Source: Caulobacter sp. Root1455 (GTDB lineage Bacteria; Pseudomonadota; Alphaproteobacteria; Caulobacterales; Caulobacteraceae). From it: a stretch of 64,000 nt of DNA. Location: positions 169 to 64,168 of the forward strand of contig NZ_LMFQ01000005.1 in NCBI RefSeq assembly GCF_001426905.1, written 5' to 3'. Below are positions 29,134-39,100 of this stretch, in pieces. A program made the position numbers and the translations under genes. Positions within the stretch are counted from its first letter, which is position 1, and the number at the start of each line of letters is the position of its first letter. The notes under the pieces are model-generated. The model saw only the letters and a list, made by a program, of their open reading frames with translations, was not told the origin of the DNA and did not search any database.

Positions 29134-29682
29134 ATGGCCAACGATCCCTGGGACGGCGTGACGGTGCCGGCGGCCGCGACGGTCGTCGTCAAACGGGTGG
29201 AGGGCTTCTTCGCCCAGCCCTATGACGACAACGGCGCGCTGCCGGGCGGCACCTGGACGATCGGCTACGGCACGATCCGCGACGCGGCCGGCAAGCCGGT
29301 CACGCCCAGCACGCCGGCCGTCACCGAGGCCCAGGCCGTCAAGCTGCTGGTGCGCGACATGAAGCGCGCGGCCCAGGACGTCCACACCCGCGTGCGGACC
29401 CCGCTGCTGGTCCACGAGGCCGCCGCCCTGATCTCGTGGACCTACAATCTCGGCGACGGGGCGCTGCGGACCTCGACCCTGCTGCGCAAGCTGAACGCCG
29501 GCGAGAAGACCGCCGTGCCCGCCGAGATGCGCAAATGGATCAACCAGAACGGCAAGCCGCTGGTCGGCCTGCTGCGCCGTCGCTGGGCCGAGGCGGCGAT
29601 CTTCGTGGGCAAGGACCCGGTCAACGCCTGCGTGCGGGCCTGGCGCGAGATCGACGACCTGACCGACTGGCCGGCGTTCTAG
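29134..29682 (+). CDS. GH24 phage-type lysozyme
   Basis: A 182-residue muramidase of the T4-lysozyme/endolysin family. The catalytic triad positions are visible: E23 in KRVEGFF, aspartate at 31-32 in YDDNG, and T42 in TWTIGYGT. LISWTYNLGDGAL and RRRWAEAAIF follow the fold. There is no signal peptide or SAR helix, so export would need a holin or other route. No other phage genes flank it, so it is a lone domesticated gene or a GTA/phage remnant. Confidence 0.85.
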   Translation: MANDPWDGVTVPAAATVVVKRVEGFFAQPYDDNGALPGGTWTIGYGTIRDAAGKPVTPSTPAVTEAQAVKLLVRDMKRAAQDVHTRVRTPLLVHEAAALISWTYNLGDGALRTSTLLRKLNAGEKTAVPAEMRKWINQNGKPLVGLLRRRWAEAAIFVGKDPVNACVRAWREIDDLTDWPAF

Positions 29683-30528
29683 CTATTTGGCGACCTTCTC
29701 CGCCGCCTTGGCCGCGTTCCACAGACCGTCCATCTCGGCCAGGTCGGACTGGTCCGGCGTGCGGCCGTCCTTGGCCAGCTGCGCCTCGATGAACGCGAAG
29801 CGCCGCACGAACTTGGCGTTCGTGGCCCGCAGGGCGTCCTCGGGTTCGACGTCCAGCTTGCGGGCCAGGTTGGCGACCACGAACAGCAGGTCGCCCAACT
29901 CCTCGCGGGCCTTGGCCTTGTCGCCCGCGGCGATCTCGACCTTCAGCTCGGCGACCTCCTCGGCCAGCTTGTCCAGCACCTCGTCGGTCGAGGGCCAGTC
30001 GAAGCCGACCCGGGCGGCGCGCTTGGTCAGCTTGACGGCGCGGGTCATGGCCGGGAGGCCGGCGGGCACGTCGTCGAGGACGCCGCCCTTGGCCTTGGCC
30101 TTGCGCTCCTGGGCCTTCAGCGCCTCCCAGCCGGCGGTCTGGGCGTCCTGGTTCTCGTAGGCATGGTCGCCGAACACGTGGGGGTGGCGGCGGACCATCT
30201 TGTCGTTGATCGCCGAAGCCACGCCGGCCAGGTCGAACGCGCCTTGCTCCTGGGCCATCCGCGCGTGGAACACCACCTGCAGCAGCAGGTCGCCCAGTTC
30301 CTCCTTCAGGTCCGAAAGATCCCCCCGCTCGATGGCGTCGGCGACCTCGTAGGCCTCCTCGACCGTGTAGGGCGCGACGGTGGCGAAGGTCTGCTCCAGA
30401 TCCCACGGACAGCCGCCGTCGGGATCGCGCAGCTTGGCCATGATGTCGATCAGGGTGAAGAGCGGATGCTGGTCCTTCTCCCGAGGATCATTCAGCGGCT
30501 GGCTTTGGGGCGACGAGGGGAGAGACAT
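29683..30528 (-). CDS. mazG: nucleoside triphosphate pyrophosphohydrolase MazG
   Basis: A 281-residue MazG with two repeated helical MazG domains. Each has an EExxE-type motif: LKEELGDLLLQV near residue 75, and the second KAREELGDLLFVV near residue 205. It hydrolyses non-canonical NTPs to NMP and pyrophosphate. ATG 30528 gives a normal-length protein starting MSLPSSPQS; the frame stays open 24 codons upstream. It overlaps the end of the transporter gene by 41 bases, on the same strand. Stop adjacent to the convergent lysozyme stop. Confidence 0.92.
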   Translation of the reverse strand: MSLPSSPQSQPLNDPREKDQHPLFTLIDIMAKLRDPDGGCPWDLEQTFATVAPYTVEEAYEVADAIERGDLSDLKEELGDLLLQVVFHARMAQEQGAFDLAGVASAINDKMVRRHPHVFGDHAYENQDAQTAGWEALKAQERKAKAKGGVLDDVPAGLPAMTRAVKLTKRAARVGFDWPSTDEVLDKLAEEVAELKVEIAAGDKAKAREELGDLLFVVANLARKLDVEPEDALRATNAKFVRRFAFIEAQLAKDGRTPDQSDLAEMDGLWNAAKAAEKVAK

Positions 30529-31903
30529 GCGGTTCCGGGCTCGGACTGGGGAGGGGCTCGGCCGCGTCCCGCGCGTCGAGCTGACGGCGGATCTCGGCAT
30601 GGGCGGTCGCGTCCAGCGGATAGCGCAGGATGACGGCGCACACCAGCAGGCCCAGCACCGCCGGCGCCGCGGCGTAGAGGACGATCAGGGCCGTGTCGCC
30701 CTGGGCGCTGGGAACCTTGGGGTCGAAGCCCAGCTGAGCCAGCACCAGGAACACGCCGACCGCCAGGGCGTAGCCCAGCTTCACCGTGCCGTTGACGATG
30801 GCGTAGAGCAGGCCGGTGCGGTCCACGCCGCTGGCCAGCCGCTCCTCGTCGCCGAGGTCGGCCATCATCGAACGCACCAGCAGCGGGGCGGCGGAATAGG
30901 GCAGGCCGGCCAGCACCAGGATCACCATGCCCAGCAGCATCGGGGGGCTGAACGGCGACCCGCCGTCGTATCTGGGCGTGAACACCGTCACCACCTGGAC
31001 GAAGGCGTAGATCAGGGCGGCGATGGCCAGGGCCTTGTGCTTGCCGATCTTCTTGGCCAGGGCCGGCCAGATCGGCGATCCGCCCAGGGCGGCGACGAAA
31101 TAGATCAGCAGCAGGATGCCGGCCGAGGCCTTGTCGAAGCCCTTGATGCGCTCGAAGAAGAAGAAGAAGAGGGCGCCGGTGATGCCCGGCGCCAGGCCCA
31201 TCAGCAGGTCGGCGAACAGGAGGGTCCGCACCGACGGGCGCTTGAGCAGGTCGACATATTGCCGGAGGCCGGCCTCGTGCTTGACCGGCGGGACATTGGT
31301 TTCACCCACGACCTTCATGGCCAGCAGGAAGGTCAGCGGCAACAGGGCGATGATGAACCAGCCCATGGCCTGGACGCCGGCCGCGTGGTTGCCCCTGTAG
31401 ATCATGGCCAGGATCGGCGGCAGCAGCAGGACCAGGATCATCCCGACCACGTTGCCCGCGCTCCACCAGCCGTAGACGCGCGAGCGCTGCTGGTAGTCGA
31501 GCGACAACACCGCGCCCCAGGCGGTGTGGGACAGCACCGCCATCGAATAGCCGACGTAGCAGACGACCAGCCAGCCCCAGAGGTAGAGCGGCCCGACCCC
31601 AGGCTTGGCCATGAACAGGAAATAGGCCGCCAGCATCAGCACGGGCGCGGCCGCGGCCAGCCACGGCCGGAACCGGCCGATGCCCGTGCGCGTGCGGTCC
31701 ATCATGCCGCCGAGAATCGGATCCAGGATGATGTCGGCGACCCGCACCAACAGGAATGCCGAGCCGACGACCGAAAGCGAAAGGCCAAGCTCGCTGACAT
31801 AGTATTCCGGCAGATAGACCACCAGCGGCAAGCCCAGGGCGGCCAAGGGCAGGCTGGGCGCGGCGAAGGCCGCCAGGGTCCAGGATGAGCGCCGTCCGGT
31901 CAT
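30488..31903 (-). CDS. GPH-family MFS sugar/cation symporter
   Basis: A 471-residue, 12-span transporter of the glycoside-pentoside-hexuronide:cation symporter group: LVRVADIILDPILGGMMDRTRTGIGRFRPW is the diagnostic loop after helix 2 (read in parts), and the C-terminal tail is Pro-rich and cytoplasmic. It likely imports a sugar or glycoside with a cation; the substrate is unknown. Its last 41 bases overlap mazG, so the two genes are translated from one message. Confidence 0.85.
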   Translation of the reverse strand: MTGRRSSWTLAAFAAPSLPLAALGLPLVVYLPEYYVSELGLSLSVVGSAFLLVRVADIILDPILGGMMDRTRTGIGRFRPWLAAAAPVLMLAAYFLFMAKPGVGPLYLWGWLVVCYVGYSMAVLSHTAWGAVLSLDYQQRSRVYGWWSAGNVVGMILVLLLPPILAMIYRGNHAAGVQAMGWFIIALLPLTFLLAMKVVGETNVPPVKHEAGLRQYVDLLKRPSVRTLLFADLLMGLAPGITGALFFFFFERIKGFDKASAGILLLIYFVAALGGSPIWPALAKKIGKHKALAIAALIYAFVQVVTVFTPRYDGGSPFSPPMLLGMVILVLAGLPYSAAPLLVRSMMADLGDEERLASGVDRTGLLYAIVNGTVKLGYALAVGVFLVLAQLGFDPKVPSAQGDTALIVLYAAAPAVLGLLVCAVILRYPLDATAHAEIRRQLDARDAAEPLPSPSPEPHVSPLVAPKPAAE

Positions 31904-31998
31904 GCGTTCCTCGCCGAGAGCGGGCTGCCCCCGCGTTTATGAACGGCGATCAGACGCCGTGTCGGGACGGCTGGCAAGAGGTCTGCGAAACGCGCGTT

Positions 31999-32484
31999 TC
32001 AGCGCTTCTCGTCAAATTGGTCCCTGGCCAGCCGAACGGCCAGCCGGTCGAAGGCGGCTTCGGCGTCGTGCCAGGTCGAGCTGTAGGGCGCCCAGCGGAT
32101 GTCGGTTTCGTACCAGCTGTAGGCGATCGGCGTGCGGTTGCCGGCCGGATCGAGATAGTCGCCGCTGATCCGCGCGCCGCCGATGCCGAAGCTGCTCATC
32201 GACAGCCCCTGGGTGGTCATCAGTTGCTGAGGGGTGGGCCGGTTGGGCCGGGCGTCGTCGATGACCAGGGTCAGAACCCCGCCGTCCGGGCTCGGCGAAA
32301 TCCGCTTTTCGACGGTCCGGCGCAGTTCGGCGGTCAGGATGTCGAGGTCGCGCTGGCCGATCTCGTCGACCTGGTCGGCCAGGGCCGGGCCGATGGAGAC
32401 CTTGACCGTCGAAACGGCCGGGGCGGCGAGGGCGGGCTGGGCCGCGGCCAGCAGCAGCAGGGCGGAGGCGAGGGCGGCGCGCAT
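31999..32484 (-). CDS. exported DUF4136-like protein
   Basis: A 161-residue protein with a clear signal peptide (hydrophobic residues 4-20, cleavage after AQPALA). The mature part has alternating beta segments, DYLDPAGN and a C-terminal AFDRLAVRLARDQF, as in DUF4136-type periplasmic proteins. No lipobox cysteine is visible. It follows nhaA by 14 bases on the same strand, so co-transcription is likely. Function unknown. Confidence 0.65.
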   Translation of the reverse strand: MRAALASALLLLAAAQPALAAPAVSTVKVSIGPALADQVDEIGQRDLDILTAELRRTVEKRISPSPDGGVLTLVIDDARPNRPTPQQLMTTQGLSMSSFGIGGARISGDYLDPAGNRTPIAYSWYETDIRWAPYSSTWHDAEAAFDRLAVRLARDQFDEKR

Positions 32485-32498
32485 GACAGGCTCCCGGA

Positions 32499-33692
32499 TC
32501 AGGCTTCGCTCGAAATGTGGAGGCCCCGCGGACGCGGCGCCAGGCTGAACACCAGCCAACCCAGCAGGGCCGACAGCAGCGAGCCGGCCAGCACGCCGAT
32601 CTTGGTCTCGTCCTGCAGAATGGGCGCGTTGAAGGCCAGGTTGTTGATGAACAGACTCATGGTGAAGCCGATGCCGCACAGGGCCGAGACGCCGAACAGC
32701 TGGGTCCAGGAGGCGCCGCTGGGCCGCTGCGCCCAGCCCAGCCTGATCGCCGCCAGGCAGAACAGGCCCACCCCGATCGGCTTGCCCAGGAACAGGCCCA
32801 GGGACGCGCCCAGGGTGGCGGGCGCCGTCAGCTCGGCCAGGCCCACCTGGCCCAGGGCGACGCCGGCGTTGGCGAACCCGAACACCGGCACCACCAGATA
32901 ACCCACCCACCGCGCCAGGCCGTGCTCCAGCCGGTGCAGCGGCGAATCCTCGTCGTCGGGCCGGGCGGGCGACTTGGTGATCGGAATGGTCATGGCCAGG
33001 ATCACCCCGGCCAGGGTGGCGTGCAGTCCTGACTTGAGGAAGAAGACCCAAAGTGCCGCGCCGACAATAAGATAGGGCCACAGGCTCATCACCTTCAGGC
33101 GGTTCATCGTCACCAGCACGACCAAGGTCGCGGCCGCGCCGCCCAGGGCCCAGAGGGTCAGATGATCGGTGTAGAACACCGCGATGATCAGGATCGCGCC
33201 CAGGTCGTCGATGATCGCCAGGGCGGCCAGGAAGATCTTCAGCGAGGCCGGCGCCCGCGATCCCAACAGCGACAGCACCCCCAGGGCGAAGGCGATGTCG
33301 GTGGCGGCCGGAATGGCCCAGCCGCGCAGGTTTGCCGGAGTGTGCAGATTGACCGCCACATAGATCAGGGCCGGGACGATCATCCCGCCCAAGGCCGCGA
33401 CGCCCGGCAGCACGCGCCGCGGCCAGCTGGACAGCTCGCCGTCGACGGTCTCGCGCTTGATCTCCAGCCCGACCAGCAGGAAGAACACCGCCATCAGCCC
33501 GTCATTGACCCAATGGGCCACGCTGAGGCCGCCGACCTGGACGTGCAAGGCGTGGAAATAGCCCTCGGCCAGGGGCGAATTGGCGACGATCAGCGCCAGG
33601 GCGGCCGAGCCCATCAGCAGCAGCCCGCCGGCGGACTCGCTTTGGAGGAAGGCGCGCAGGGCGGAGATCTCACGGGGATGGGCGGTCGTCAT
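32499..33692 (-). CDS. nhaA: Na+/H+ antiporter NhaA
   Basis: A 397-residue, about 12-span antiporter. It carries [11 protein letters not shown] and, in the transport core, [16 protein letters not shown] and [18 protein letters not shown] with the paired aspartates that bind Na+. [15 protein letters not shown] lies near the C terminus. NhaA exchanges sodium for protons for pH and sodium homeostasis. Length and topology are normal. Confidence 0.94.
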   Translation of the reverse strand: MTTAHPREISALRAFLQSESAGGLLLMGSAALALIVANSPLAEGYFHALHVQVGGLSVAHWVNDGLMAVFFLLVGLEIKRETVDGELSSWPRRVLPGVAALGGMIVPALIYVAVNLHTPANLRGWAIPAATDIAFALGVLSLLGSRAPASLKIFLAALAIIDDLGAILIIAVFYTDHLTLWALGGAAATLVVLVTMNRLKVMSLWPYLIVGAALWVFFLKSGLHATLAGVILAMTIPITKSPARPDDEDSPLHRLEHGLARWVGYLVVPVFGFANAGVALGQVGLAELTAPATLGASLGLFLGKPIGVGLFCLAAIRLGWAQRPSGASWTQLFGVSALCGIGFTMSLFINNLAFNAPILQDETKIGVLAGSLLSALLGWLVFSLAPRPRGLHISSEA

Positions 33693-33778
33693 GCGGCGAG
33701 GTCCTCGCGGGAATCGTGAGGATCACCTTGCCGCGCGACAGAGGGGGCGCGCCACCGAAACCGGCGGCTCGTCGGTCG

Positions 33779-35239
33779 TTAGAGCCCCGCGATCCGCGCA
33801 ACGGCCTCGATGTCGAGCGACCGCTCGAGCATCGCCGCGATCTCGTCCAGGGCCGCGTCGACCCTGGACGCGTGGTCGCGGGGCGTGATCGCCAGGCCCA
33901 GCGGCGCCAGCAGGGCCGCGCGGGCCTCGCCGCGCTCGAACAGGCCGTGGACATAGGCGCCCGCGACCCGGCCGTCGGTCGAGACCGCGCCGTCCGCGGC
34001 GCCGCCGTCGAGGGCCAGCAGCGGGGTCGCCGTTGCGGGACCGGTCGTGCGGCCGACGTGCATCTCGTAGCCGGAGAAAGGCGCGTCGCCGTCCAGCAGC
34101 CGTCCCGACACGGCCCGCAGCACCTTGCCGCCCAGCAGAACGGTGTCGACGTCCAGCAGGCCCAGGCCGGCGGAGTGGCCCGGCGCGCCCTCGATCCCCT
34201 CGGGGTCCGACACCGTCCGCCCCAGCATCTGGTAGCCGCCGCAGACGCCCAGCACCCGCCCGCCGCGCCGGACATGGGCCAGGATGTCGATGTCCCAGCC
34301 CTGGGCGCGCAGAAAAGCCAGGTCCGCCAGGGTCGCCTTGGTGCCCGGCAGGATCACCAGATCGGCGTCGCCGGGCACGGGCGTTCCCGGCGGCAGGAAG
34401 GCGAAGTCGATGTCCGGGTCGGCCCGCAGCGGGTCGAACTCGTCGAAATTGGCGATCCGCGACAGCATCGGCACGACGATCCGCACGCGTCGGTCGCCGT
34501 GCGCGCGGACCGGTCGCTCCAGCGCCACGGCGTCCTCGGCGGGCAGGGCGCGAGCGGCCGCCAGCCACGGCGCCATGCCCAGGTCCGGCCAGCCCGTGCG
34601 GGCGACGATCTCAAGGCGGCCTTCATCGAACAGCGAAGGGTCGCCGCGGAACTTGTTGATGATGAAGCCCTTGATGCGGTCGCGATCCGCGGCGTCGAGC
34701 ACCAGATGCGCCCCGGCCAGGGCGGCGATCACGTGACCCCGATCGATGTCGCCGACCAGGGCGACCGGCACGTCGGCGGCGTGGGCGAAACCCATGTTGG
34801 CGATGTCGCCCTTGCGCAGGTTGGTCTCGGCCGGGCTGCCCGCGCCCTCGACCAGCACCAGATCGGCTTCGGCGGCCAGCAGGCGATAGCTCTCGACCGT
34901 GGTGGCCAGCAGGTCCGGCTTCAGCCCCTGGAAGGCGCGGGCCTGGTAGGCGCCGACCACCTTGCCCCGCACCACCACCTGGGCCCCGACGTCGCTCTGG
35001 GGCTTCAACAGCACCGGGTTCATGTGGACGGTCGGCGGCGTGCGGCAGGCCAGAGCCTGCAGGGCCTGGGCCCGGCCGATCTCGCCCCCGTCGGCGGTCA
35101 CCGCGGCGTTGTTGGACATGTTCTGCGGCTTGAACGGCCGCACGATCAGGCCGCGATTGGCGAACAGCCGGCACAGCCCCGCCACCAGGGTCGACTTGCC
35201 CACGTCCGAACCGCAGCCCTGGATCATCAACGCGGCCAT
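33779..35239 (-). CDS. cobQ: cobyric acid synthase CobQ
   Basis: A 486-residue glutamine-dependent amidotransferase of adenosylcobalamin synthesis. The N-terminal ATP-binding domain starts IQGCGSDVGKST and has KPQNMSNNA. The C-terminal glutaminase domain has GVCGGYQMLG, whose Cys is the nucleophile, and YVHGLFE with the catalytic His. The ATG is preceded by GAGGGG at 5 bases. No other cob genes or cobalamin riboswitch are visible in the flanks. Confidence 0.94.
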   Translation of the reverse strand: MAALMIQGCGSDVGKSTLVAGLCRLFANRGLIVRPFKPQNMSNNAAVTADGGEIGRAQALQALACRTPPTVHMNPVLLKPQSDVGAQVVVRGKVVGAYQARAFQGLKPDLLATTVESYRLLAAEADLVLVEGAGSPAETNLRKGDIANMGFAHAADVPVALVGDIDRGHVIAALAGAHLVLDAADRDRIKGFIINKFRGDPSLFDEGRLEIVARTGWPDLGMAPWLAAARALPAEDAVALERPVRAHGDRRVRIVVPMLSRIANFDEFDPLRADPDIDFAFLPPGTPVPGDADLVILPGTKATLADLAFLRAQGWDIDILAHVRRGGRVLGVCGGYQMLGRTVSDPEGIEGAPGHSAGLGLLDVDTVLLGGKVLRAVSGRLLDGDAPFSGYEMHVGRTTGPATATPLLALDGGAADGAVSTDGRVAGAYVHGLFERGEARAALLAPLGLAITPRDHASRVDAALDEIAAMLERSLDIEAVARIAGL

Positions 35240-35289
35240 GCGGTCCCCTCGTTTCGAGATGACGGGCCTAGAGACCGCTCGACCGTCCG

Positions 35290-35703
35290 TCAATCGCGGG
35301 CCGCGCGCTCGATCTCGTCATGGGCGTGAGGCTTGGAGTGGCCGCCGGTCCGCAGGTAGCGCCGGTCGATGTCGGCCAGGATCGCCTCGGCCTTGTCGCC
35401 GGCCTGCAGGCAGATCAGGGCGTCGAGCTTGGCCTCGGAGCGGTCGTCGTTCTCCTTGGACGCGGGCGAGCCGACATAGAGGAAATAGGCCAGCCCCACG
35501 ACCTGCCAGATCAGTTGCAGGAACTCCGACTGCCAGTTCTCGAAGGTGTCGCGGCCCATCTCGACCAAATAGGGCGTCAGGTGCGGCGCCTGGTGCAGGC
35601 CCTGCTGTTCGTCGACGAAGGCGAACCAGCCGAACACCCAGTGTCCGACGATCGAGACCAGGAAGAAGACGGCCGTCAGCCAGCCGTAGGCATAGCGTTT
35701 CAT
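35290..35703 (-). CDS. small membrane protein, DUF6766-like
   Basis: A 137-residue protein starting MKRYAYGW, with one strong span (LTAVFFLVSIVGHWVFGWFAF) and a second (FLQLIWQVVGLAYFLYVG), then a charged tail. It resembles DUF6766-type proteins as I remember them. A second ATG lies two codons upstream at 35709. It lies upstream of cobQ on the same strand with a 50-base gap. Function unknown. Confidence 0.65.
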   Translation of the reverse strand: MKRYAYGWLTAVFFLVSIVGHWVFGWFAFVDEQQGLHQAPHLTPYLVEMGRDTFENWQSEFLQLIWQVVGLAYFLYVGSPASKENDDRSEAKLDALICLQAGDKAEAILADIDRRYLRTGGHSKPHAHDEIERAARD

Positions 35704-35804
35704 GGGCATCCATCCCGAGTTGGCGTATGCGAGCGCAACGAGGATCGGACGGGCGAGTTCCGGCGCTGGCGCAAGGCCCGGGAGCGCTCTATATCCCCGG
35801 TCAC

Positions 35805-36098
35805 ATGACCATCGATCACGACTCCCGCCTCCGGCGGCTGAAGTTCCGGGCCTGGCATCGCGGATTTCGGGAAGCGGACCTCATTCTGGGGCCGTTCGCG
35901 GACACCCATGGCCCCAACCTGACCCCCGAGCAGCTCGACACCTTTGAAACGCTGATGGAGGAGTCGGATCGCGAGATCTACGCCTGGATCGTCGGCCAGG
36001 AGCCGACGCCGGCCAAGTTCGACACCGATGTCCTGAACCTGATCAAGACCTTCCGCTACGAAGCTCATGCTTCGCGGCCGATCGGGGACGGCATGTAG
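35805..36098 (+). CDS. sdhE: FAD assembly factor SdhE
   Basis: A 97-residue five-helix protein with the conserved RGxxE-like motif here as HRGFREADLILGPFAD, and TFETLMEESDREIYAWIVG. SdhE flavinylates the succinate dehydrogenase flavoprotein subunit. In alphaproteobacteria it often precedes mfd, as it does here with a 78-base gap. The start is chosen at the ATG giving MTIDHDSRLRRLKFRAW. Confidence 0.93.
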   Translation: MTIDHDSRLRRLKFRAWHRGFREADLILGPFADTHGPNLTPEQLDTFETLMEESDREIYAWIVGQEPTPAKFDTDVLNLIKTFRYEAHASRPIGDGM

Positions 36099-36176
36099 CG
36101 GGGCCGCCCGGACCGTTTTCGGGCAACAGCATCAGCACCGGCGGCGTTGTCGCTGGCTCAACCATCGAAGAGTTGC

Positions 36177-39100
36177 ATGGCCTACGACGCCAAACAGATC
36201 GCCAAGGCTTCCGGCAGCCTGACCCTGGCCGGGGCCCCGGAAGGCTTCGACGCGCTGGTCATGGCCGACATCGCCCGCTCGCGCGGCGGGCTGACCGCCT
36301 TCGTGGCCCGCGACACCGCCCGGGCCAGCGCCTTCATCGACGCCCTGAAGTTCTTCGCCCCCGAGATCGAGGCGGTGCTGTTCCCGTCGTGGGACTGCCT
36401 GCCTTACGACCGCATCGGCCCCTCGGCCGGGGTGGCCGCCGTCCGCATGGCCACCCTGCACCGCCTGGCCGAGGGGCTGGGCAAGGACAAGCCGGCGATG
36501 CTGGTCACCGCCGCGCCGGCCCTGCTGCAGCGGGTGCCGGAAAAGTCGGTCCTGCTGCGCGCCAGCTATTCGGCCAAGGTCGGCGCCGTCGTCGACGTGA
36601 AGGATCTGGAACGCTATTTCGCCATCAACGGCTACAGCCGCGCCTCGACGGTGTCCGAGCGCGGCGAGTTCGCCATCCGCGGCGGCGTGATCGACGTCTA
36701 TCCGCCGGCCGCCGAGGAGCCGGTGCGCCTGGACCTGTTCGGCGACACCCTGGAAAGCATCCGCGCCTTCGATCCGGAGACCCAGCGCTCGACCCGGCAG
36801 CTTCGCGAGATCCAGCTGCTGCCGGTCAGCGAGGCCCTGCTCGACAAGGAAGGCGTCTCGCGGTTCCGCAACGGCTATATCCGCGCGTTCGGCGCGCCGG
36901 GCGATGATCCGCTGTACGCCACGATCAGCGAGGGCGGCCGCCGCGCGGGCCTGGAGCACTGGCTGCCGCTGTTCTACGAGCGGATGGCGACCCTGTTCGA
37001 CTATCTGCCGGACGGCGCCTTGGTCGGCATCGACCACCAGGTCACCGAGAGCCGCGACGAACGCCTGGCGATGATCGCCGACGCCTATGACGCCCGCGCC
37101 TCGGCCGACCGCAAGTCGGCCTACCGCCCGCTGGCGCCCGACGCCCTATACCTGACCGCCAAGGAGTGGGACGCGGCCGTCGCGGACCGTCCCAACCGCA
37201 AGTTCACCCCTTTCCAGCCGCAAGGCCTGGACGTCGTCGATATGGGCGCCAAGCTCGGGCGCACCTTCGCCGCCGAGCGCGCCCAGGACAGCGTCAACCT
37301 GTTCCAGGCGACGGCCGATCACGCCACATCGTTGGCGGGGCAGGGCAAGCGCGTGCTGTTCGCCTCGTGGTCCGAGGGCTCGTCCGAGCGCCTGGGGACC
37401 ATGCTGGCCGATCACGGCCTGAAGAAGATCCCCTACGCCGCCTACTGGCAGGCGGCCAAGGCTAATGACCCGAAGACCCCGCAGCGCGTGGTCCTGCCGC
37501 TGGACAACGGCTTCGAGACCGACAGCCTGGCGGTGATCTCCGAGACCGACATCCTGGGCGACCGCCTGGCCCGGCCGCGCAAGAAGCGCCGGGCCGCCAA
37601 CTTCCTGGCCGAGGCCAGCGCCCTGACGCCGGGCGACCTGGTCGTGCACATCGATCACGGCATCGGCCGCTACGAGGGCCTGAAGACCCTGGACGTCCAG
37701 GGCGCGCCGCACGACTGCCTGGACCTGCTGTACGGCGGCGAGGCCAAGCTGTACTTGCCCGTCGAGAACATCGACCTGCTGACCCGCTACGGGACCGACG
37801 CCGAGAACGTCCAGTTGGACAAGCTGGGCGGCGCGGCCTGGCAGGGGCGCAAGGCGAAGGCCAAGGAGCGCCTGCGGGTCATGGCCGAGGGCCTGATCCA
37901 GATCGCCGCCGCCCGCCAGCTGAAGTCGGTGGAGGAGACCGATCCGCCGCACGGCGTGTTCGACGAGTTCTGCGCCCGCTTCCCCTACGAGGAGACCGAC
38001 GACCAGTTGTCGGCCATCCACGACGTGCTGGAGGACCTGTCGTCCGGCAAGCCGATGGACCGGCTGATCTGCGGCGACGTCGGCTTCGGCAAGACGGAAG
38101 TCGCCCTGCGCGCGGCCTTCGTGGTGGCCATGAGCGGCAAGCAGGTGGCCATCGTCTGCCCGACCACCCTGCTGGCCCGTCAGCACTACAAGACCTTCAA
38201 GGACCGCTTCCAGGGCTGGCCGGTCAAGGTCACCCGCCTGTCGCGCCTGGTCACCGGCAAGGAGGCGTCGGAAACCCGCGAGGGCCTGGCCAACGGCCAG
38301 TTCGAGATCGTGGTCGGCACCCACGCCATCCTGTCCAAGCAGGTGTCGTTCAAGGACCTGGGCCTGGTGATCGTCGACGAGGAGCAGCACTTCGGGGTCA
38401 AGCACAAGGAGAAGCTGAAGGAGCTTCGCGCCGACGTGCACATGCTGACCCTGACCGCCACGCCGATCCCGCGCACCCTGCAGATGGCGCTGTCGGGCAT
38501 CCGGGAGATGTCGATCATCGCCACCCCGCCGGTCGACCGTCTGGCGGTGCGCACCTATATCAGCCCGTTCGACCCGGTCACCCTGCGCGAGGCCCTGCTG
38601 CGCGAGAAGTACCGCGGCGGCCAGGCCTATTACGTTGTGCCCCGCATCAAGGACCTGGAGGACATCGAGAAGTTCCTCCGCGTCCAGGTGCCGGAGATCA
38701 AGTACGTGGTCGGCCACGGTCAGATGGCCCCGACCCAGCTGGAAGACGTGATGACGGCCTTCTACGAGGGCCAGTACGACGTGCTCCTCGCCACGACGAT
38801 CGTCGAGAGCGGGCTCGACATCCCCTCGGCCAACACCCTGATCGTCCACCGCGCCGACATGTTCGGCCTGGCCCAGCTCTACCAGATCCGGGGCCGGGTG
38901 GGCCGTTCCAAGGCCCGGGCCTACGCCTACCTGACCACGCCGAACGAGAAGCAGATCACCCTGTCGGCCGAGAAGCGCCTGAAGGTGCTGCAGTCGCTGG
39001 ACAGCCTGGGCGCCGGCTTCCAGCTGGCCAGCCACGACCTGGACCAGCGCGGCGGCGGCAACCTGCTGGGCGACGAGCAGAGCGGCCACATCAAGGAGAT

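Noticed and set aside
29134..29682. prophage
   Set aside because: The lysozyme is the only phage-type gene; flanks are housekeeping genes and no integrase, structural gene or attachment repeat is seen.
30380..31888. 502-codon plus-strand frame opposite the transporter and mazG
   Set aside because: Translation is Gln/Arg/Gly/His-rich without hydrophobic or catalytic pattern; it is antisense to two recognised genes.
35240..35289. cobalamin riboswitch before cobQ
   Set aside because: The gap is only 50 bases and lacks a B12-box-like sequence.
37146..39089. 647-codon minus-strand open frame inside mfd
   Set aside because: Antisense of the mfd motor domain; composition typical of GC-rich shadow frames. 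The plus strand carries all helicase motifs.
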